The notes: a model not told the origin generated them from the letters alone. 64,000 nt of DNA from an uncultured Lachnospiraceae bacterium (GCA_947174505.1 CAMWJF010000011.1:1-64000), one strand, 5' to 3'. Positions 46,042 to 54,627 are shown, numbered from the stretch's first letter. Numbers and translations: made by a program.

Positions 46042-46506
46042 ATGGCAGTAATCGGATTTGCGGCTCTGGCATTTGGGATTTTTGTGCTGGATCTGCTTTT
46101 GAAAAATTATATGGAAAAGAATCTCGAGGAAGGGGAAAGCAGACTCTTCTGTAAGGGAAGACTTTTGATTAGGAAATATCATAACAAGGGAGCCTTTCTG
46201 GACGTGGGAGAAAAGAAACAGGGGCTTGTGACGGCGTTTTCCCTGGGCCTGACGCTCTTTATGACCATTATATTTCTCTCGACCTTCAGTATGCGCGGAA
46301 ACTCTACCTTCAAGGCAGGGTTAGCCCTTCTGCTGGGCGGGGCCTACAGTAACACGTATGACCGCCTGACAAGGAAATACGTGGTGGATTATGTCAGTTT
46401 TCCCGTGAAAAACAGGCGTTTTCGCAGGATTGTGTTCAACATATCGGACTTCTGCATTATGATCGGGGCGCTTCTTCTGGCATTGGGTGAGATCCGGAGA
46501 AAGTAA
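46042..46506 (+). CDS. Signal peptidase II-like (LspA family) membrane protein
   Basis: The 154-residue protein has about four membrane helices and both aspartic catalytic blocks of lipoprotein signal peptidase in modified form: LLLGGAYSNTYDRLTRKYVVDYVSF (first Asp in TYDR; family GGALGNxxDR) and FNISDFCIMIGA (second Asp; family FNxAD). It is short and lacks part of the usual N-terminus. GGAGG at 46032 sets the ATG at 46042. It is likely a divergent paralogue rather than the housekeeping lspA. It follows two predicted lipoprotein genes, a suggestive association. A terminator follows at 46546. Confidence 0.75.
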   Translation: MAVIGFAALAFGIFVLDLLLKNYMEKNLEEGESRLFCKGRLLIRKYHNKGAFLDVGEKKQGLVTAFSLGLTLFMTIIFLSTFSMRGNSTFKAGLALLLGGAYSNTYDRLTRKYVVDYVSFPVKNRRFRRIVFNISDFCIMIGALLLALGEIRRK

Positions 46507-46545
46507 TGCGGCACAGATAACGGTTCTGCTATAGAACAACAGAAT

Positions 46546-46573
46546 GAGCCGGATCAAGGGATCCGGCTCTTTT
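46546..46573 (+). terminator. Intrinsic terminator after the LspA-like gene
   Basis: GAGCCGGATC (46546-46555), loop AAGG, GATCCGGCTC (46560-46569), then TTTT. The perfect 10-bp stem with a U-tract ends the + strand operon before the convergent carbamate kinase gene. Confidence 0.88.
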
Positions 46574-46611
46574 CAGGTTTGCGTTATGTGCGTTTTTGAC
46601 GGGGGAAACGG

Positions 46612-47547
46612 TCAGGTAGTGATGGTCGTACCGCTCCTGCCTTTCAGGGCATCCTTTACATTCCCGAGGGAGGTGATTAACACGCGTCCATCGGGATTTT
46701 CCTTAAGGTAGGCAATGGCGGCCTCAATCTTCGGCAGCATGGTTCCCGCCTCAAACTGGCCGTCCGCACACAGCGCCTGCGCCCGTGCGGCGGTGAGGGT
46801 GGGGATAGGTTCCTGATCCGGCTGTCCGAAATTCCGGTACACGCAGGGCACGCCTGTCAGTATCATCAGCTCGTCGGCCTGCAGGCTGGCTGCCAGTCTG
46901 CCCGCAACGGCGTCCTTTTCGATTACGGCGGATGCACCTTTCAGGGCGTGGTTCTGTTCAATAACGGGAATGCCGCCTCCGCCGCAGGCGACCACGACCT
47001 GACCGGCCTCCGCCAGCGTGCGGATGGCGTCGATTTCCACGATGTCGATAGGGCGGGGAGCCGCAACCACACGGCGGAATCCCTTGCCCGGTTCTTCCCT
47101 CACATAATTTCCCTTTTTGATCTCCATATCCGCGTCCTCAGCGGACATATAGCGGCCAATCACCTTGGTGGGGGCGTAGAAGGCCTCGTCATAAGGGTCT
47201 ACGGTCACCTGAGTCAGAATGGTGGTGACGGTCTTTACGATGCCGCGTCCCAGAAGCTCGGCGCGGAGCGCATTCTGTATATCGTATCCCACATAACCTT
47301 GACTCATGGCAGAGCAGACGCACATGGGAGCGGGGGTGTAGTCGGTATAAACCCGTCTGAGCTCTGTCATAGCCTTGTGGATCATGCTGACCTGGGGGCC
47401 GTTGCTGTGGGTGATGGTGAGCTGGTAATCGGCCTCCACCAGATCGGCAAGGGCCCTGGCTGTCGTTTTTACCGCATCCCATTGTTCTAAAGTTGTATAA
47501 CCGAGTGCCTCATGTCCGAGGGAGACAACTGTTCTTTTCTTATTCAT
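46612..47547 (-). CDS. arcC: Carbamate kinase
   Basis: The 311-residue amino-acid-kinase-fold enzyme forms ATP from carbamoyl phosphate and ADP. Recognised blocks: THSNGPQVSMI, FRRVVAAPRPIDIVEID, VVACGGGGIPVIEQ, AVIEKDAVAGRLAASLQADELMILTGV and GTMLPKIEAAIAYL. The N-terminal nucleotide loop reads SLGHEALG instead of the usual ALGGNA, a variant I consider tolerated. No arginine deiminase, ornithine carbamoyltransferase or transporter gene is adjacent, so the source of carbamoyl phosphate is unclear. The nearest ribosome-site match (AAAGGA) is unusually far from the ATG. Confidence 0.92.
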   Translation of the reverse strand: MNKKRTVVSLGHEALGYTTLEQWDAVKTTARALADLVEADYQLTITHSNGPQVSMIHKAMTELRRVYTDYTPAPMCVCSAMSQGYVGYDIQNALRAELLGRGIVKTVTTILTQVTVDPYDEAFYAPTKVIGRYMSAEDADMEIKKGNYVREEPGKGFRRVVAAPRPIDIVEIDAIRTLAEAGQVVVACGGGGIPVIEQNHALKGASAVIEKDAVAGRLAASLQADELMILTGVPCVYRNFGQPDQEPIPTLTAARAQALCADGQFEAGTMLPKIEAAIAYLKENPDGRVLITSLGNVKDALKGRSGTTITT

Positions 47548-47594
47548 TTGATTTCACACTGATCCTTTCAAATGTCAGATTTCCGTATACTGCA

Positions 47595-47623
47595 AGTATA
47601 ACAAAACGGCGTGATTTTGTATA
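47595..47623 (-). promoter_or_regulatory. Possible promoter for the carbamate kinase gene
   Basis: Reading the - strand, TATACA (47623-47618) and TATACT (47600-47595) are separated by 17 nt, giving a leader of about 40 nt to the start at 47547. The -10 is good, the -35 partial. Confidence 0.4.
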
Positions 47624-47828
47624 GAACGGTTTTTGGTGTGGAGTTATGTAAATCTTGAAATATGCCTGTGACAGACAGCATTACGTCTGTAATTATGCCG
47701 CCGTGGAGACGAATTCTTTATGTATTAGAGCCGCCAGCAGTCTGATATTATGTAAATTAAATGTAAATATTACACAAAAATATGGCATAAAATTTGTTCA
47801 TATATATGCAAAGTATACAAGAAAGGGT

Positions 47829-47857
47829 TTGACAAGATATAGGACGGGCAGTATAAT
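47829..47857 (+). promoter_or_regulatory. Consensus sigma-A promoter for the EAL-domain gene
   Basis: TTGACA (47829-47834), 17-nt spacer, TATAAT (47852-47857): a perfect match to the vegetative consensus. Transcription would begin near 47864, leaving a leader of about 60 nt. Confidence 0.85.
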
Positions 47858-47925
47858 GAAAGAAAAAATGTGTGAGAGGGGGGAATCGGCGCTGCGATGG
47901 GGGTTAGTGGGCGCCGGTACATAAG

Positions 47926-49614
47926 ATGAATTATCTGAGCACATTGCAGGGTATGTCGTTGGAGCAGATCCAGGCAGTCATCGAAATCATGCAGATGTCT
48001 TCCGACGCTTATATGTTTATTCTGGATCTGACTGCGGATACTTATATGATGGCAGAGAAGGCGACGAAGCGGTTTCCCTTCCCCGCTACTGTGATTGAAA
48101 ACTGTACGGATACTTTTAAAGATATCGTGTATCCTTCCGATTATGATATGCTGGCGGCGGAACTGGAAAAATGCCGTTCGGGGGAAAAGGACGGCCACGC
48201 GATGGAATACCGCTGGCTGGACCGCATGAACCGGGTGGTCTGGATCAGCTGTAAGGGAACGGTGGTGACGGGCGCGGAGGGCCACCGACTCCTGATCGGC
48301 GCAGTCAGCGAGATGGGGGCCAGGGCGAAGGCCGACAATATAACCGGGCTTCGCAGGGAAGCGAGATTCCGGCTGAATATGGAATCGGCCCTGCGGGATA
48401 ATCCGGCGTCCGTCCGCTATCTGATGCGCATCGGCATTGACAATTTTAAAGAGATCAATGAGAAAGAGGGCGTGGAAGCGGGCGACGAGGTTTTGCGCGA
48501 GCTGGCGGACTGCATCATAAAAACAGTGGATGAGGGCGTGGATATTTACCGTCTGGTGGCCGATGAATTTATGATTGTCGATTCCGGAACGGGCGGGGGG
48601 AAGGAGCCGCGCGCCATCTACAGACAGATTCAGGAAACCATAGCCGCCATGGCTGAAAATAAGGAATACAGCCGCTTTTATACCGTTTCCGGCGGTGTGC
48701 TGGAGGAAGATTTTTCAGGCAGAACCGTGGAGGAACTCATGCGGTTTACGGAGTTTGCCTTAAACGAGGCGAAACGCAACGGCAGAAACCAGATGATGGT
48801 GTTTGACAGGGCGGCCTATGACATATATCTGAAGAGACTCGATATCCGTAAATCGCTCAGACAGGATGTCAGCCATGATTTCCGGGGGTTTGAGGTGTAT
48901 TACCAGCCCATTGTCTCGGCGGCTGACTATAAGCTGATCGGCGCGGAAGCGCTGCTGCGCTGGAAAAATGAAAAATACGGCAGCGTATCGCCGGCGGTTT
49001 TTGTTCCGATTCTGGAGGAGAGCGGCCTGATTATTCCGGTAGGGCAGCATGTGCTCTGGGAAGCGGCGAAAACGTGCAAGAAATGGAAGCAGTATGTACC
49101 CGGGTTTCATATCAATGTGAATCTGTCTTATGTGCAGCTTTATAAGAGCGACCTGATGCGGGATGTGGAACGGTGCATTCAGGAAGTGGGAATCGAGCCG
49201 GAAAGTCTGGTTCTGGAGCTTACGGAGAGCGGCTACATCGAGACGAGTGACAGGATCAAGGAACTGTTCAGGGATCTGAAATCGAGAAAGATTGATCTGG
49301 CGTTGGATGATTTTGGGACAGGCTATTCGAATATGCGGTATTTGAAGGAGATCGACGCCAAAACGGTGAAGATTGACAGAAGTTTTGTGGTACAGGCGCT
49401 TAGAAACGAATACGATTATAATATCATCAGCCACATCATTGATATGGTGCACAGTCTTGGGTCGGTGGTCTGCATGGAGGGAATCGAGGAGAAGGAAGAG
49501 CTTTCAAAAATGATGGCCACCAAGCCGGATATGATACAGGGCTATTATTTCGGGAAACCCGCTCCGGCAGGGCAGTTTGAGAAGGAGTTTTTACAGCTTA
49601 CAGATTCTCCCTGA
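47926..49614 (+). CDS. PAS-like/degenerate GGDEF/EAL protein, predicted c-di-GMP phosphodiesterase
   Basis: The 562-residue cytoplasmic protein has a PAS-like N-terminus (about 20-135), a GGDEF domain (about 140-295) and an EAL domain (about 305-555). The GGDEF signature reads VADEF, so cyclase activity is probably lost, though it may bind GTP or regulate. The EAL half keeps EALLRW, FHINVNLS, LVLELTESG, LALDDFGTGYSN, VKIDRSFV and MEGIE with QGYYFGKP, the usual metal and substrate residues, so c-di-GMP hydrolysis is expected. The ribosome site is weak. It has a perfect promoter. Its last 17 bases overlap the convergent LacI-type gene. Confidence 0.92.
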   Translation: MNYLSTLQGMSLEQIQAVIEIMQMSSDAYMFILDLTADTYMMAEKATKRFPFPATVIENCTDTFKDIVYPSDYDMLAAELEKCRSGEKDGHAMEYRWLDRMNRVVWISCKGTVVTGAEGHRLLIGAVSEMGARAKADNITGLRREARFRLNMESALRDNPASVRYLMRIGIDNFKEINEKEGVEAGDEVLRELADCIIKTVDEGVDIYRLVADEFMIVDSGTGGGKEPRAIYRQIQETIAAMAENKEYSRFYTVSGGVLEEDFSGRTVEELMRFTEFALNEAKRNGRNQMMVFDRAAYDIYLKRLDIRKSLRQDVSHDFRGFEVYYQPIVSAADYKLIGAEALLRWKNEKYGSVSPAVFVPILEESGLIIPVGQHVLWEAAKTCKKWKQYVPGFHINVNLSYVQLYKSDLMRDVERCIQEVGIEPESLVLELTESGYIETSDRIKELFRDLKSRKIDLALDDFGTGYSNMRYLKEIDAKTVKIDRSFVVQALRNEYDYNIISHIIDMVHSLGSVVCMEGIEEKEELSKMMATKPDMIQGYYFGKPAPAGQFEKEFLQLTDSP

Positions 49615-50614
49615 TTCGGATTTCCACATCCACATAATTGTTTTCCGAGGCAGGCATTTCTCCTGCGGCCAGACAGGCGAACAGGATTGCGAGGGGGAGA
49701 GAACCCTGCTGAAGGGGCTGTTGGCAGATAGTGGCTGCGATCAGTCCTTTTTCCATATATTCCCGGGTGGTGGGAACGAGATCGTTTGTTATGACAGTTA
49801 TGTCATTTGTGCGCGCGCAAGTCTCGATGGCCTGACAGCCGCCGAACACGCCGCCTGCCGTAAAATAAAAGGCATTGATTTCCGGGTGATCCAGGAGAAG
49901 CTTTTTCGTCAGCTCGAAACTTACCTGATCGTCATCGTTGTTGTTGACGGTGTCCACAATGCGGATGTGCGGGTATGGTGCGATGATATGTGCGAAGCCG
50001 GCGATACGCTCGGTGTGGCAGAGTATATTCTGCGAGCCGGAAACGATGCCCACACGCACTTCCCCCTTCGCCATCAGGCGCATAAGGCCGCCGGCGGCTT
50101 CCCCGGAACGGTAAAAGTTACTGCCCACATAGGCCAGACGGCTGGCGTTTTCGATATCGGTATTTAAAGTCACGACAGGAATGCCCTGTTCGCAGAGGCT
50201 GTCGATTTTTTCGCGCACAGCGCAGTCATTGTAGGGGGAGATGGCAAGGCCGCCCACGCCTTCCGCAAGAAGCGCATCTATGGCGTCAAGCTGCTGCTGT
50301 AAGCTGTATTCTGTCTGCTTTATGAGAACGCTGCAGTTATAGCCGGCGAGTTCTTCCGCCTTTTCCCGCACGCCCTGTAGAACGTCTTCAAAGAAAGGGT
50401 TGCCGACGCCCAGCAGCACGACGCCCAGCTTCAGGTTTTTTTTCTGGGCGGCGAGGACGATGCCCGCTTTGTTCGGCCTGTAGTCGAGAGCACGGACGAT
50501 TTCCATGATTTTTTCTTCTGTCTGGGGATTGACGTCGCCGCGGTGATTTAAGACGCGGTCTACCGTGCCCCTTGATACGCCCGCGAGTGCGGCGATTTCT
50601 TTGATGGTTGCCAT
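49598..50614 (-). CDS. LacI-family transcriptional regulator
   Basis: The 338-residue repressor has an N-terminal helix-turn-helix (TIKEIAALAGVSRGTVDRVLNHRGDVN) here quoted in two parts, TIKEIAALAGVSRG and TVDRVLNHRG, and a periplasmic-binding-like sugar-sensing domain (LGVVLLGVGNPFFEDVLQGV, GIPVVTLNTDIENASRLAYVG, GIVSGSQNILCH). AAGGAAA precedes the ATG. It is divergent from xylulokinase, DUF4867 and the isomerase-family gene and probably controls them in response to their sugar. Its 3' end overlaps the convergent EAL gene by 17 bp. Confidence 0.92.
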   Translation of the reverse strand: MATIKEIAALAGVSRGTVDRVLNHRGDVNPQTEEKIMEIVRALDYRPNKAGIVLAAQKKNLKLGVVLLGVGNPFFEDVLQGVREKAEELAGYNCSVLIKQTEYSLQQQLDAIDALLAEGVGGLAISPYNDCAVREKIDSLCEQGIPVVTLNTDIENASRLAYVGSNFYRSGEAAGGLMRLMAKGEVRVGIVSGSQNILCHTERIAGFAHIIAPYPHIRIVDTVNNNDDDQVSFELTKKLLLDHPEINAFYFTAGGVFGGCQAIETCARTNDITVITNDLVPTTREYMEKGLIAATICQQPLQQGSLPLAILFACLAAGEMPASENNYVDVEIRIRENL

Positions 50615-50684
50615 GGCAGAGTTTCCTTTTCCTGATTCTGTCTCTGATAATTGTGCGGGGAACGCCGCGTTTTGGAAGGACTTC

Positions 50685-50740
50685 TTCCACTTCTCGCTTT
50701 AGCGTAGCATATCAAGTGGAAATAGACAATGCGTTCCACT
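50685..50740. promoter_or_regulatory. Candidate operator: three TTCCACT half-sites
   Basis: Between the divergent lacI-type gene and xylB, TTCCACTT (50685-50692) and AAGTGGAA (50714-50721) form a perfect inverted repeat, and another TTCCACT (50734-50740) pairs with the same AGTGGAA over 12 nt. TTGTAT/TATACG-like promoter boxes for xylB follow at about 50746-50773. The positions suit a repressor, but the sites are widely spaced for LacI-type dimers. Confidence 0.4.
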
Positions 50741-50866
50741 GCATTTTGTATAAATTTACGAAAAAAATATACGGTATTGCTTTTATGGGCAGGACAGCTT
50801 ATCATGGAAACAGAAGGATCGTGCACGGGCACGGAAAATTTTAGGAGAAAGAATTGGAGGATTGAC

Positions 50867-52342
50867 ATGCTGTATATTGGGGTGGACTTAGGTACCAGCG
50901 CTGTGAAGCTCCTTTTGATGGAGGGGAACGGGAAAATCGTCAACATTGTATCGAAGGAGTATCCGTTGTATTTCCCGTATCCGGGGTGGTCTGAGCAGAA
51001 GCCGGAGGACTGGTATGCGCAGAGCATCGCGGGGATGAAGGAGCTGATCGCAGATGTGGACAAGAGCCAGATTGCAGGGATCAGTTTCGGCGGGCAGATG
51101 CACGGACTTGTGATTCTGGATGAGAAGGACGAGGTAATCCGTCCCGCAATTCTCTGGAACGACGGAAGAACCACAGAGGAATGCGATTATTTGAATAACG
51201 AGATTGGAAAGGATAAGCTGTCCGCGTATACGGCGAACATTTCCTTCACGGGCTTTACCGCGCCGAAGATTCTCTGGGTGAAGAACAAGGAGCCGGAGAA
51301 CTTCGCAAGGATTAAGAAGATTATGCTCCCCAAGGACTACATTGCCTATAAGCTGACAGGGGTGCACTGCACGGACGTTTCCGATGCCTCCGGCATGCTC
51401 CTGTTTGATGTGAAGAACCGCTGCTGGTCAAAGGAAATGTGCGAGATCTGCGGCGTGAAGGAAGAGCAGCTCGCGAAGATTTACGAGAGTTACGAGACTG
51501 TGGGAACGGTGCTTCCCGAGATCGCGAAGGAGCTCGGCATTCCCGAAAATGTGAAGGTGGCGGCGGGCGGCGGCGACAACGCGGCGGCGGCTGTTGGCAC
51601 AGGTACTGTGGGGGACGGCATGTGCAATATTTCCCTTGGCACCAGCGGCACGATTTTTATTTCCTCCGACAAGTTCGGCGTGGATAAGTTTAACGCCCTT
51701 CATGCCTTTGCCCATGCGGACGGGCACTATCACCTGATGGGCTGTATGCTCAGCGCGGCCTCCTGCAACAAGTGGTGGATGGATGATATCATCGGCACGG
51801 AGAAATATGCGGACGAGCAGAAGGCGATCACCGACGATAAGCTGGGAGAAAACCATGTGTATTTCCTGCCCTATCTGATGGGTGAGCGTTCTCCCCATAA
51901 CGATCCCGACGCGAGGGGCACTTTTATCGGCATGACTATGGACACCACGAGGGCGGACATGACCCAGGCGGTGCTGGAAGGCGTGGCCTTTGCGCTGAGG
52001 GATTCCCTGGAGGTGGCAAAGTCCCTCGGCATTCATATCGAGCGCACGAAAATCTGCGGCGGCGGCGCGAAAAGCCCGCTGTGGAAACGGATGATCGCCA
52101 ACATTATGAACCTGAAAGTGGACGTGATCGAGAGCGAGGAAGGGCCTGCCATGGGCGGCGCGATGCTGGCGGCTGTTGCCTGCGGTGAGTACGGAAGCGT
52201 AGAGGACGCGGCGGCGAAGATCGTAAAGATTGTGGATACGGTGGAGCCGGAACCCGCGCTGGTTGAGAAATACGAGAAGAGATACCAGCAGTTTAAGCAG
52301 ATTTATCCGACCTGTAAGGAGCTGTTTGGAAAATTAAAATAG
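50867..52342 (+). CDS. xylB: Xylulokinase (FGGY family)
   Basis: The 491-residue sugar kinase phosphorylates D-xylulose or a close ketose. It has the N-terminal phosphate-binding YIGVDLGTSAVKLLL, the xylulokinase signature GGQMHGLVILD, ILWNDGRT, AAGGGDNAAAAVG (catalytic Asp237), ISLGTSGTIFIS, FLPYLMGERSPHNDPDARG and the C-terminal ATP-binding GGGAKSPLW. GGAGG six bases before ATG 50867 sets the start; the frame is open further upstream but without ribosome site. It is the first gene of a three-gene set with DUF4867 and an isomerase-family protein. Confidence 0.95.
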   Translation: MLYIGVDLGTSAVKLLLMEGNGKIVNIVSKEYPLYFPYPGWSEQKPEDWYAQSIAGMKELIADVDKSQIAGISFGGQMHGLVILDEKDEVIRPAILWNDGRTTEECDYLNNEIGKDKLSAYTANISFTGFTAPKILWVKNKEPENFARIKKIMLPKDYIAYKLTGVHCTDVSDASGMLLFDVKNRCWSKEMCEICGVKEEQLAKIYESYETVGTVLPEIAKELGIPENVKVAAGGGDNAAAAVGTGTVGDGMCNISLGTSGTIFISSDKFGVDKFNALHAFAHADGHYHLMGCMLSAASCNKWWMDDIIGTEKYADEQKAITDDKLGENHVYFLPYLMGERSPHNDPDARGTFIGMTMDTTRADMTQAVLEGVAFALRDSLEVAKSLGIHIERTKICGGGAKSPLWKRMIANIMNLKVDVIESEEGPAMGGAMLAAVACGEYGSVEDAAAKIVKIVDTVEPEPALVEKYEKRYQQFKQIYPTCKELFGKLK

Positions 52343-52380
52343 GATGCCGATCCTGCGTCGGGGAAAGGAGTGTGTTACAG

Positions 52381-53004
52381 ATGGAGATTAAAAAAGTGAC
52401 AGATCCGTCATTTCGTAAGTATGGCCGGGTCGTGGAGGGAATTGATTTCACTGATCTGGTGGAGGCAATCAAAAAAGAGACGCCCCTGCCGGACGGAGTA
52501 GCCTATGAGCCTTCCATCAAAGCGTTGGAGGAGACGGCGGCAGCTAAGGCGCTACAGAGAAGAACCTACGGCGAACTGCCGATCGAGGTGGGCTACTGCA
52601 ACGGCCACAACTATAAGTTAAACGCCATTGAGTACCACAGAAGCTCTGAGATCAATGTGGCGGCTACGGACGCGGTGCTGATTGTGGGAATGCAGCAGGA
52701 TATCACCGATGATTTCAAGTATGAAACCGCAAAGATGGAGGCCTTTCTGGTGGAGGCAGGCACGGCGGTGGAGCTTTACGCAACCACCCTGCATTATGCG
52801 CCCTGCAGCGCGGACGAGGGCGGTTTCAAGGTAGGCATCGTGCTCCCGGCGGGAACGAACTATCCGCTGAAAGAAAAGCACGAGGGCTGGGAGGATTCCC
52901 TGATCACGGCGCAGAACAAATGGCTGATCGGCCATGCGGAGGGCGGTCTCGACGCGGGCGCGCATATCGGACTTGTAGGAAAAAACTTAGATATCAGAGA
53001 ATAG
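52381..53004 (+). CDS. DUF4867 family protein
   Basis: The 207-residue soluble protein matches DUF4867 by its features: RRTYGELPIEVGYCNGHNYKLNAIEYHRSSEIN, here read as GYCNGHNYKLNAIEYH, then DAVLIVGMQQDI, MEAFLVEAGTAVELYATTLHYAPC and GFKVGIVLPAGTNYPL. The His/Glu/His pattern and glycine turns suggest a cupin-like fold, possibly a sugar mutarotase or isomerase (inference). AAAGGAG is ten bases before the ATG. It lies between xylulokinase and the fucose-isomerase-family gene and likely works on the same sugar. Confidence 0.82.
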   Translation: MEIKKVTDPSFRKYGRVVEGIDFTDLVEAIKKETPLPDGVAYEPSIKALEETAAAKALQRRTYGELPIEVGYCNGHNYKLNAIEYHRSSEINVAATDAVLIVGMQQDITDDFKYETAKMEAFLVEAGTAVELYATTLHYAPCSADEGGFKVGIVLPAGTNYPLKEKHEGWEDSLITAQNKWLIGHAEGGLDAGAHIGLVGKNLDIRE

Positions 53005-53019
53005 AGAGAAAAGCAGGAG

Positions 53020-53083
53020 AATGCCATGAAGCGGCATTATCCGCAAAATGTATAATCATATAAACAAACCGGCAGAACCGGTT
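53020..53083 (+). other. Two small hairpins upstream of the isomerase-family gene
   Basis: AATGCC/GGCATT (53020-53025/53033-53038) and AACCGG/CCGGTT (53067-53072/53078-53083) lie in the 95-nt gap. The second ends directly before the AAAGGAGGG ribosome site and could modulate initiation. Confidence 0.45.
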
Positions 53084-53099
53084 AAAGGAGGGTATAAAA

Positions 53100-54584
53100 A
53101 TGAATAATTTACCGAAAGTAAAAATTGGTATCGTGGCAGTAAGCCGTGACTGCTTCCCGTCATCTCTGGCGATCAACAGAAGAAAAGCGCTGGTGGAGGC
53201 TTACGCGAAGAAGTATGACGCGGCGGACATTTATGAGTGTCCTGTCTGCATCATTGAGAGCGAAATCGACATGGTGAACGCTTTGAAGGACGTTAAGGAC
53301 AACGGCTGTAACGCGCTCTGCGTATACCTTGGCAACTTCGGCCCGGAGATATCCGAGACCCTGCTTGCAAAGCACTTTGAAGGCCCGAAGATGTTCGTGG
53401 CTGCGGCTGAGGAGTCACAGGGTGATCTGATTCAGGGCCGCGGTGACGCTTACTGCGGTATGCTCAATGCCAGCTACAACTTAAAGCTCAGAAATGTAAA
53501 GGCTTATATTCCTGAGTATCCTGTTGGAGATGCTGAGGACTGTGCGGACATGATCCATGAGTTTATTCCGATTGCCCGTGCGGTTGCGGCGCTTTCCAGC
53601 CTGAAGATTATATCTTTCGGTCCCAGACCGCTCAATTTCCTGGCTTGTAACGCACCCATCAAACAGCTTTACAATCTGGGCGTGGAGATCGAGGAGAACT
53701 CAGAGCTGGATCTGTTTGAGGCATTTAACAAGCATGAGGGAGATCCCCGTATTGCCGATGTGGTGAAGGATATGGAGGCGGAGCTTGGCGACGGCAACAA
53801 CAAGCCGACCATCCTGCCCAAGCTGGCGCAGTATGAGCTGACCCTGCTTGACTGGATCGAGGAGCACAAGGGGTATCGTGAGTATGTGGCGATCGCAGGA
53901 AAATGCTGGCCCGCATTCCAGACCCAGTTCGGCTTTGTTCCCTGCTATGTGAACAGCCGTCTGACGGGCAGAGGCATTCCGGTATCCTGTGAGGTGGATA
54001 TCTACGGCTGCTTAAGCGAGTTCATCGGCGAGGCTGTCAGCGACGATATCGTAACCCTGCTCGACATCAACAACTCCGTACCGAAGGATATGTACAAGGA
54101 GTCCATCGAGGGCAAATTCGACTACAAGTTTACCGATACTTTCATGGGCTTCCACTGCGGCAACACCTGCTCCAAGAAGCTGTCCAAGTGCAGCATGGAG
54201 TACCAGATGATCATGGCAAGATCCCTGCCTGAGGAGGTGACGCAGGGTACGCTTGAGGGCGATATCGTTCCCGGCAACATCACCTTCTACCGTCTGCAGA
54301 GCACGGCGGACAATATCCTGCGCGCGTATGTGGCAGAGGGCGAGGTTCTTCCTGTGGCGACCAAGTCCTTCGGCGGCATCGGCGTATTCGCTATCCCTGA
54401 GATGGGCAGATTCTACCGTCATGTGCTGATTGAGAAGAATTACCCGCATCACGGCGCGGTTGCATTCGGCCACTTTGGCAAGGCGCTGTTTGAGGTATTC
54501 AAGTATATCGGTGTGGATGTGAGCGAGATCGGCTACAATCAGCCGAAGAGTCTGCCTTATCCGACCGAGAATCCTTTCGCGTAA
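53100..54584 (+). CDS. L-fucose/L-arabinose isomerase-family protein
   Basis: The 494-residue protein matches the fucose/arabinose isomerase superfamily: KIGIVAVSRDCFP at the start, CNALCVYLGNFGPEISETLLAKHF, VAAAEESQGDLIQGRGDAYCGMLN, KIISFGPRPLNFLACNAPI, KCWPAFQTQFGFVPCYVNSRLTG, CEVDIYGCLSEF, HCGNTCSKKL and the late GRFYRHVLIEKNYPHHGAVAFGHFGKAL. The CEVDIYG and TFMGFHCGN blocks probably supply metal ligands. With xylulokinase and DUF4867 it forms an aldose to ketose to ketose-phosphate route. The exact sugar is unknown. AAAGGAGGG supports the start. Confidence 0.88.
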   Translation: MNNLPKVKIGIVAVSRDCFPSSLAINRRKALVEAYAKKYDAADIYECPVCIIESEIDMVNALKDVKDNGCNALCVYLGNFGPEISETLLAKHFEGPKMFVAAAEESQGDLIQGRGDAYCGMLNASYNLKLRNVKAYIPEYPVGDAEDCADMIHEFIPIARAVAALSSLKIISFGPRPLNFLACNAPIKQLYNLGVEIEENSELDLFEAFNKHEGDPRIADVVKDMEAELGDGNNKPTILPKLAQYELTLLDWIEEHKGYREYVAIAGKCWPAFQTQFGFVPCYVNSRLTGRGIPVSCEVDIYGCLSEFIGEAVSDDIVTLLDINNSVPKDMYKESIEGKFDYKFTDTFMGFHCGNTCSKKLSKCSMEYQMIMARSLPEEVTQGTLEGDIVPGNITFYRLQSTADNILRAYVAEGEVLPVATKSFGGIGVFAIPEMGRFYRHVLIEKNYPHHGAVAFGHFGKALFEVFKYIGVDVSEIGYNQPKSLPYPTENPFA

Positions 54585-54627
54585 GAAGGAAACAGTATCA
54601 GAAACGGCATTGGAAATATGTTTAGAG

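Larger units (their letters stand above)
47548..47925. other. Divergent regulatory gap between arcC and the EAL gene
   Basis: The 378-nt gap is AT-rich and has promoters toward both sides (47595-47623 minus, 47829-47857 plus). It also contains an ACAGAC/GTCTGT inverted repeat (47671-47676/47685-47690), possibly an operator, and GGCGC/GCGCC (about 47888-47892 and 47911-47915) just before the EAL gene start. I see no convincing gene in it. Confidence 0.5.

Noticed and set aside
47655..47924. 89-codon + strand frame before the EAL gene
   Set aside because: It covers the consensus promoter and AT-rich regulatory DNA and has no ribosome site or protein-like composition.
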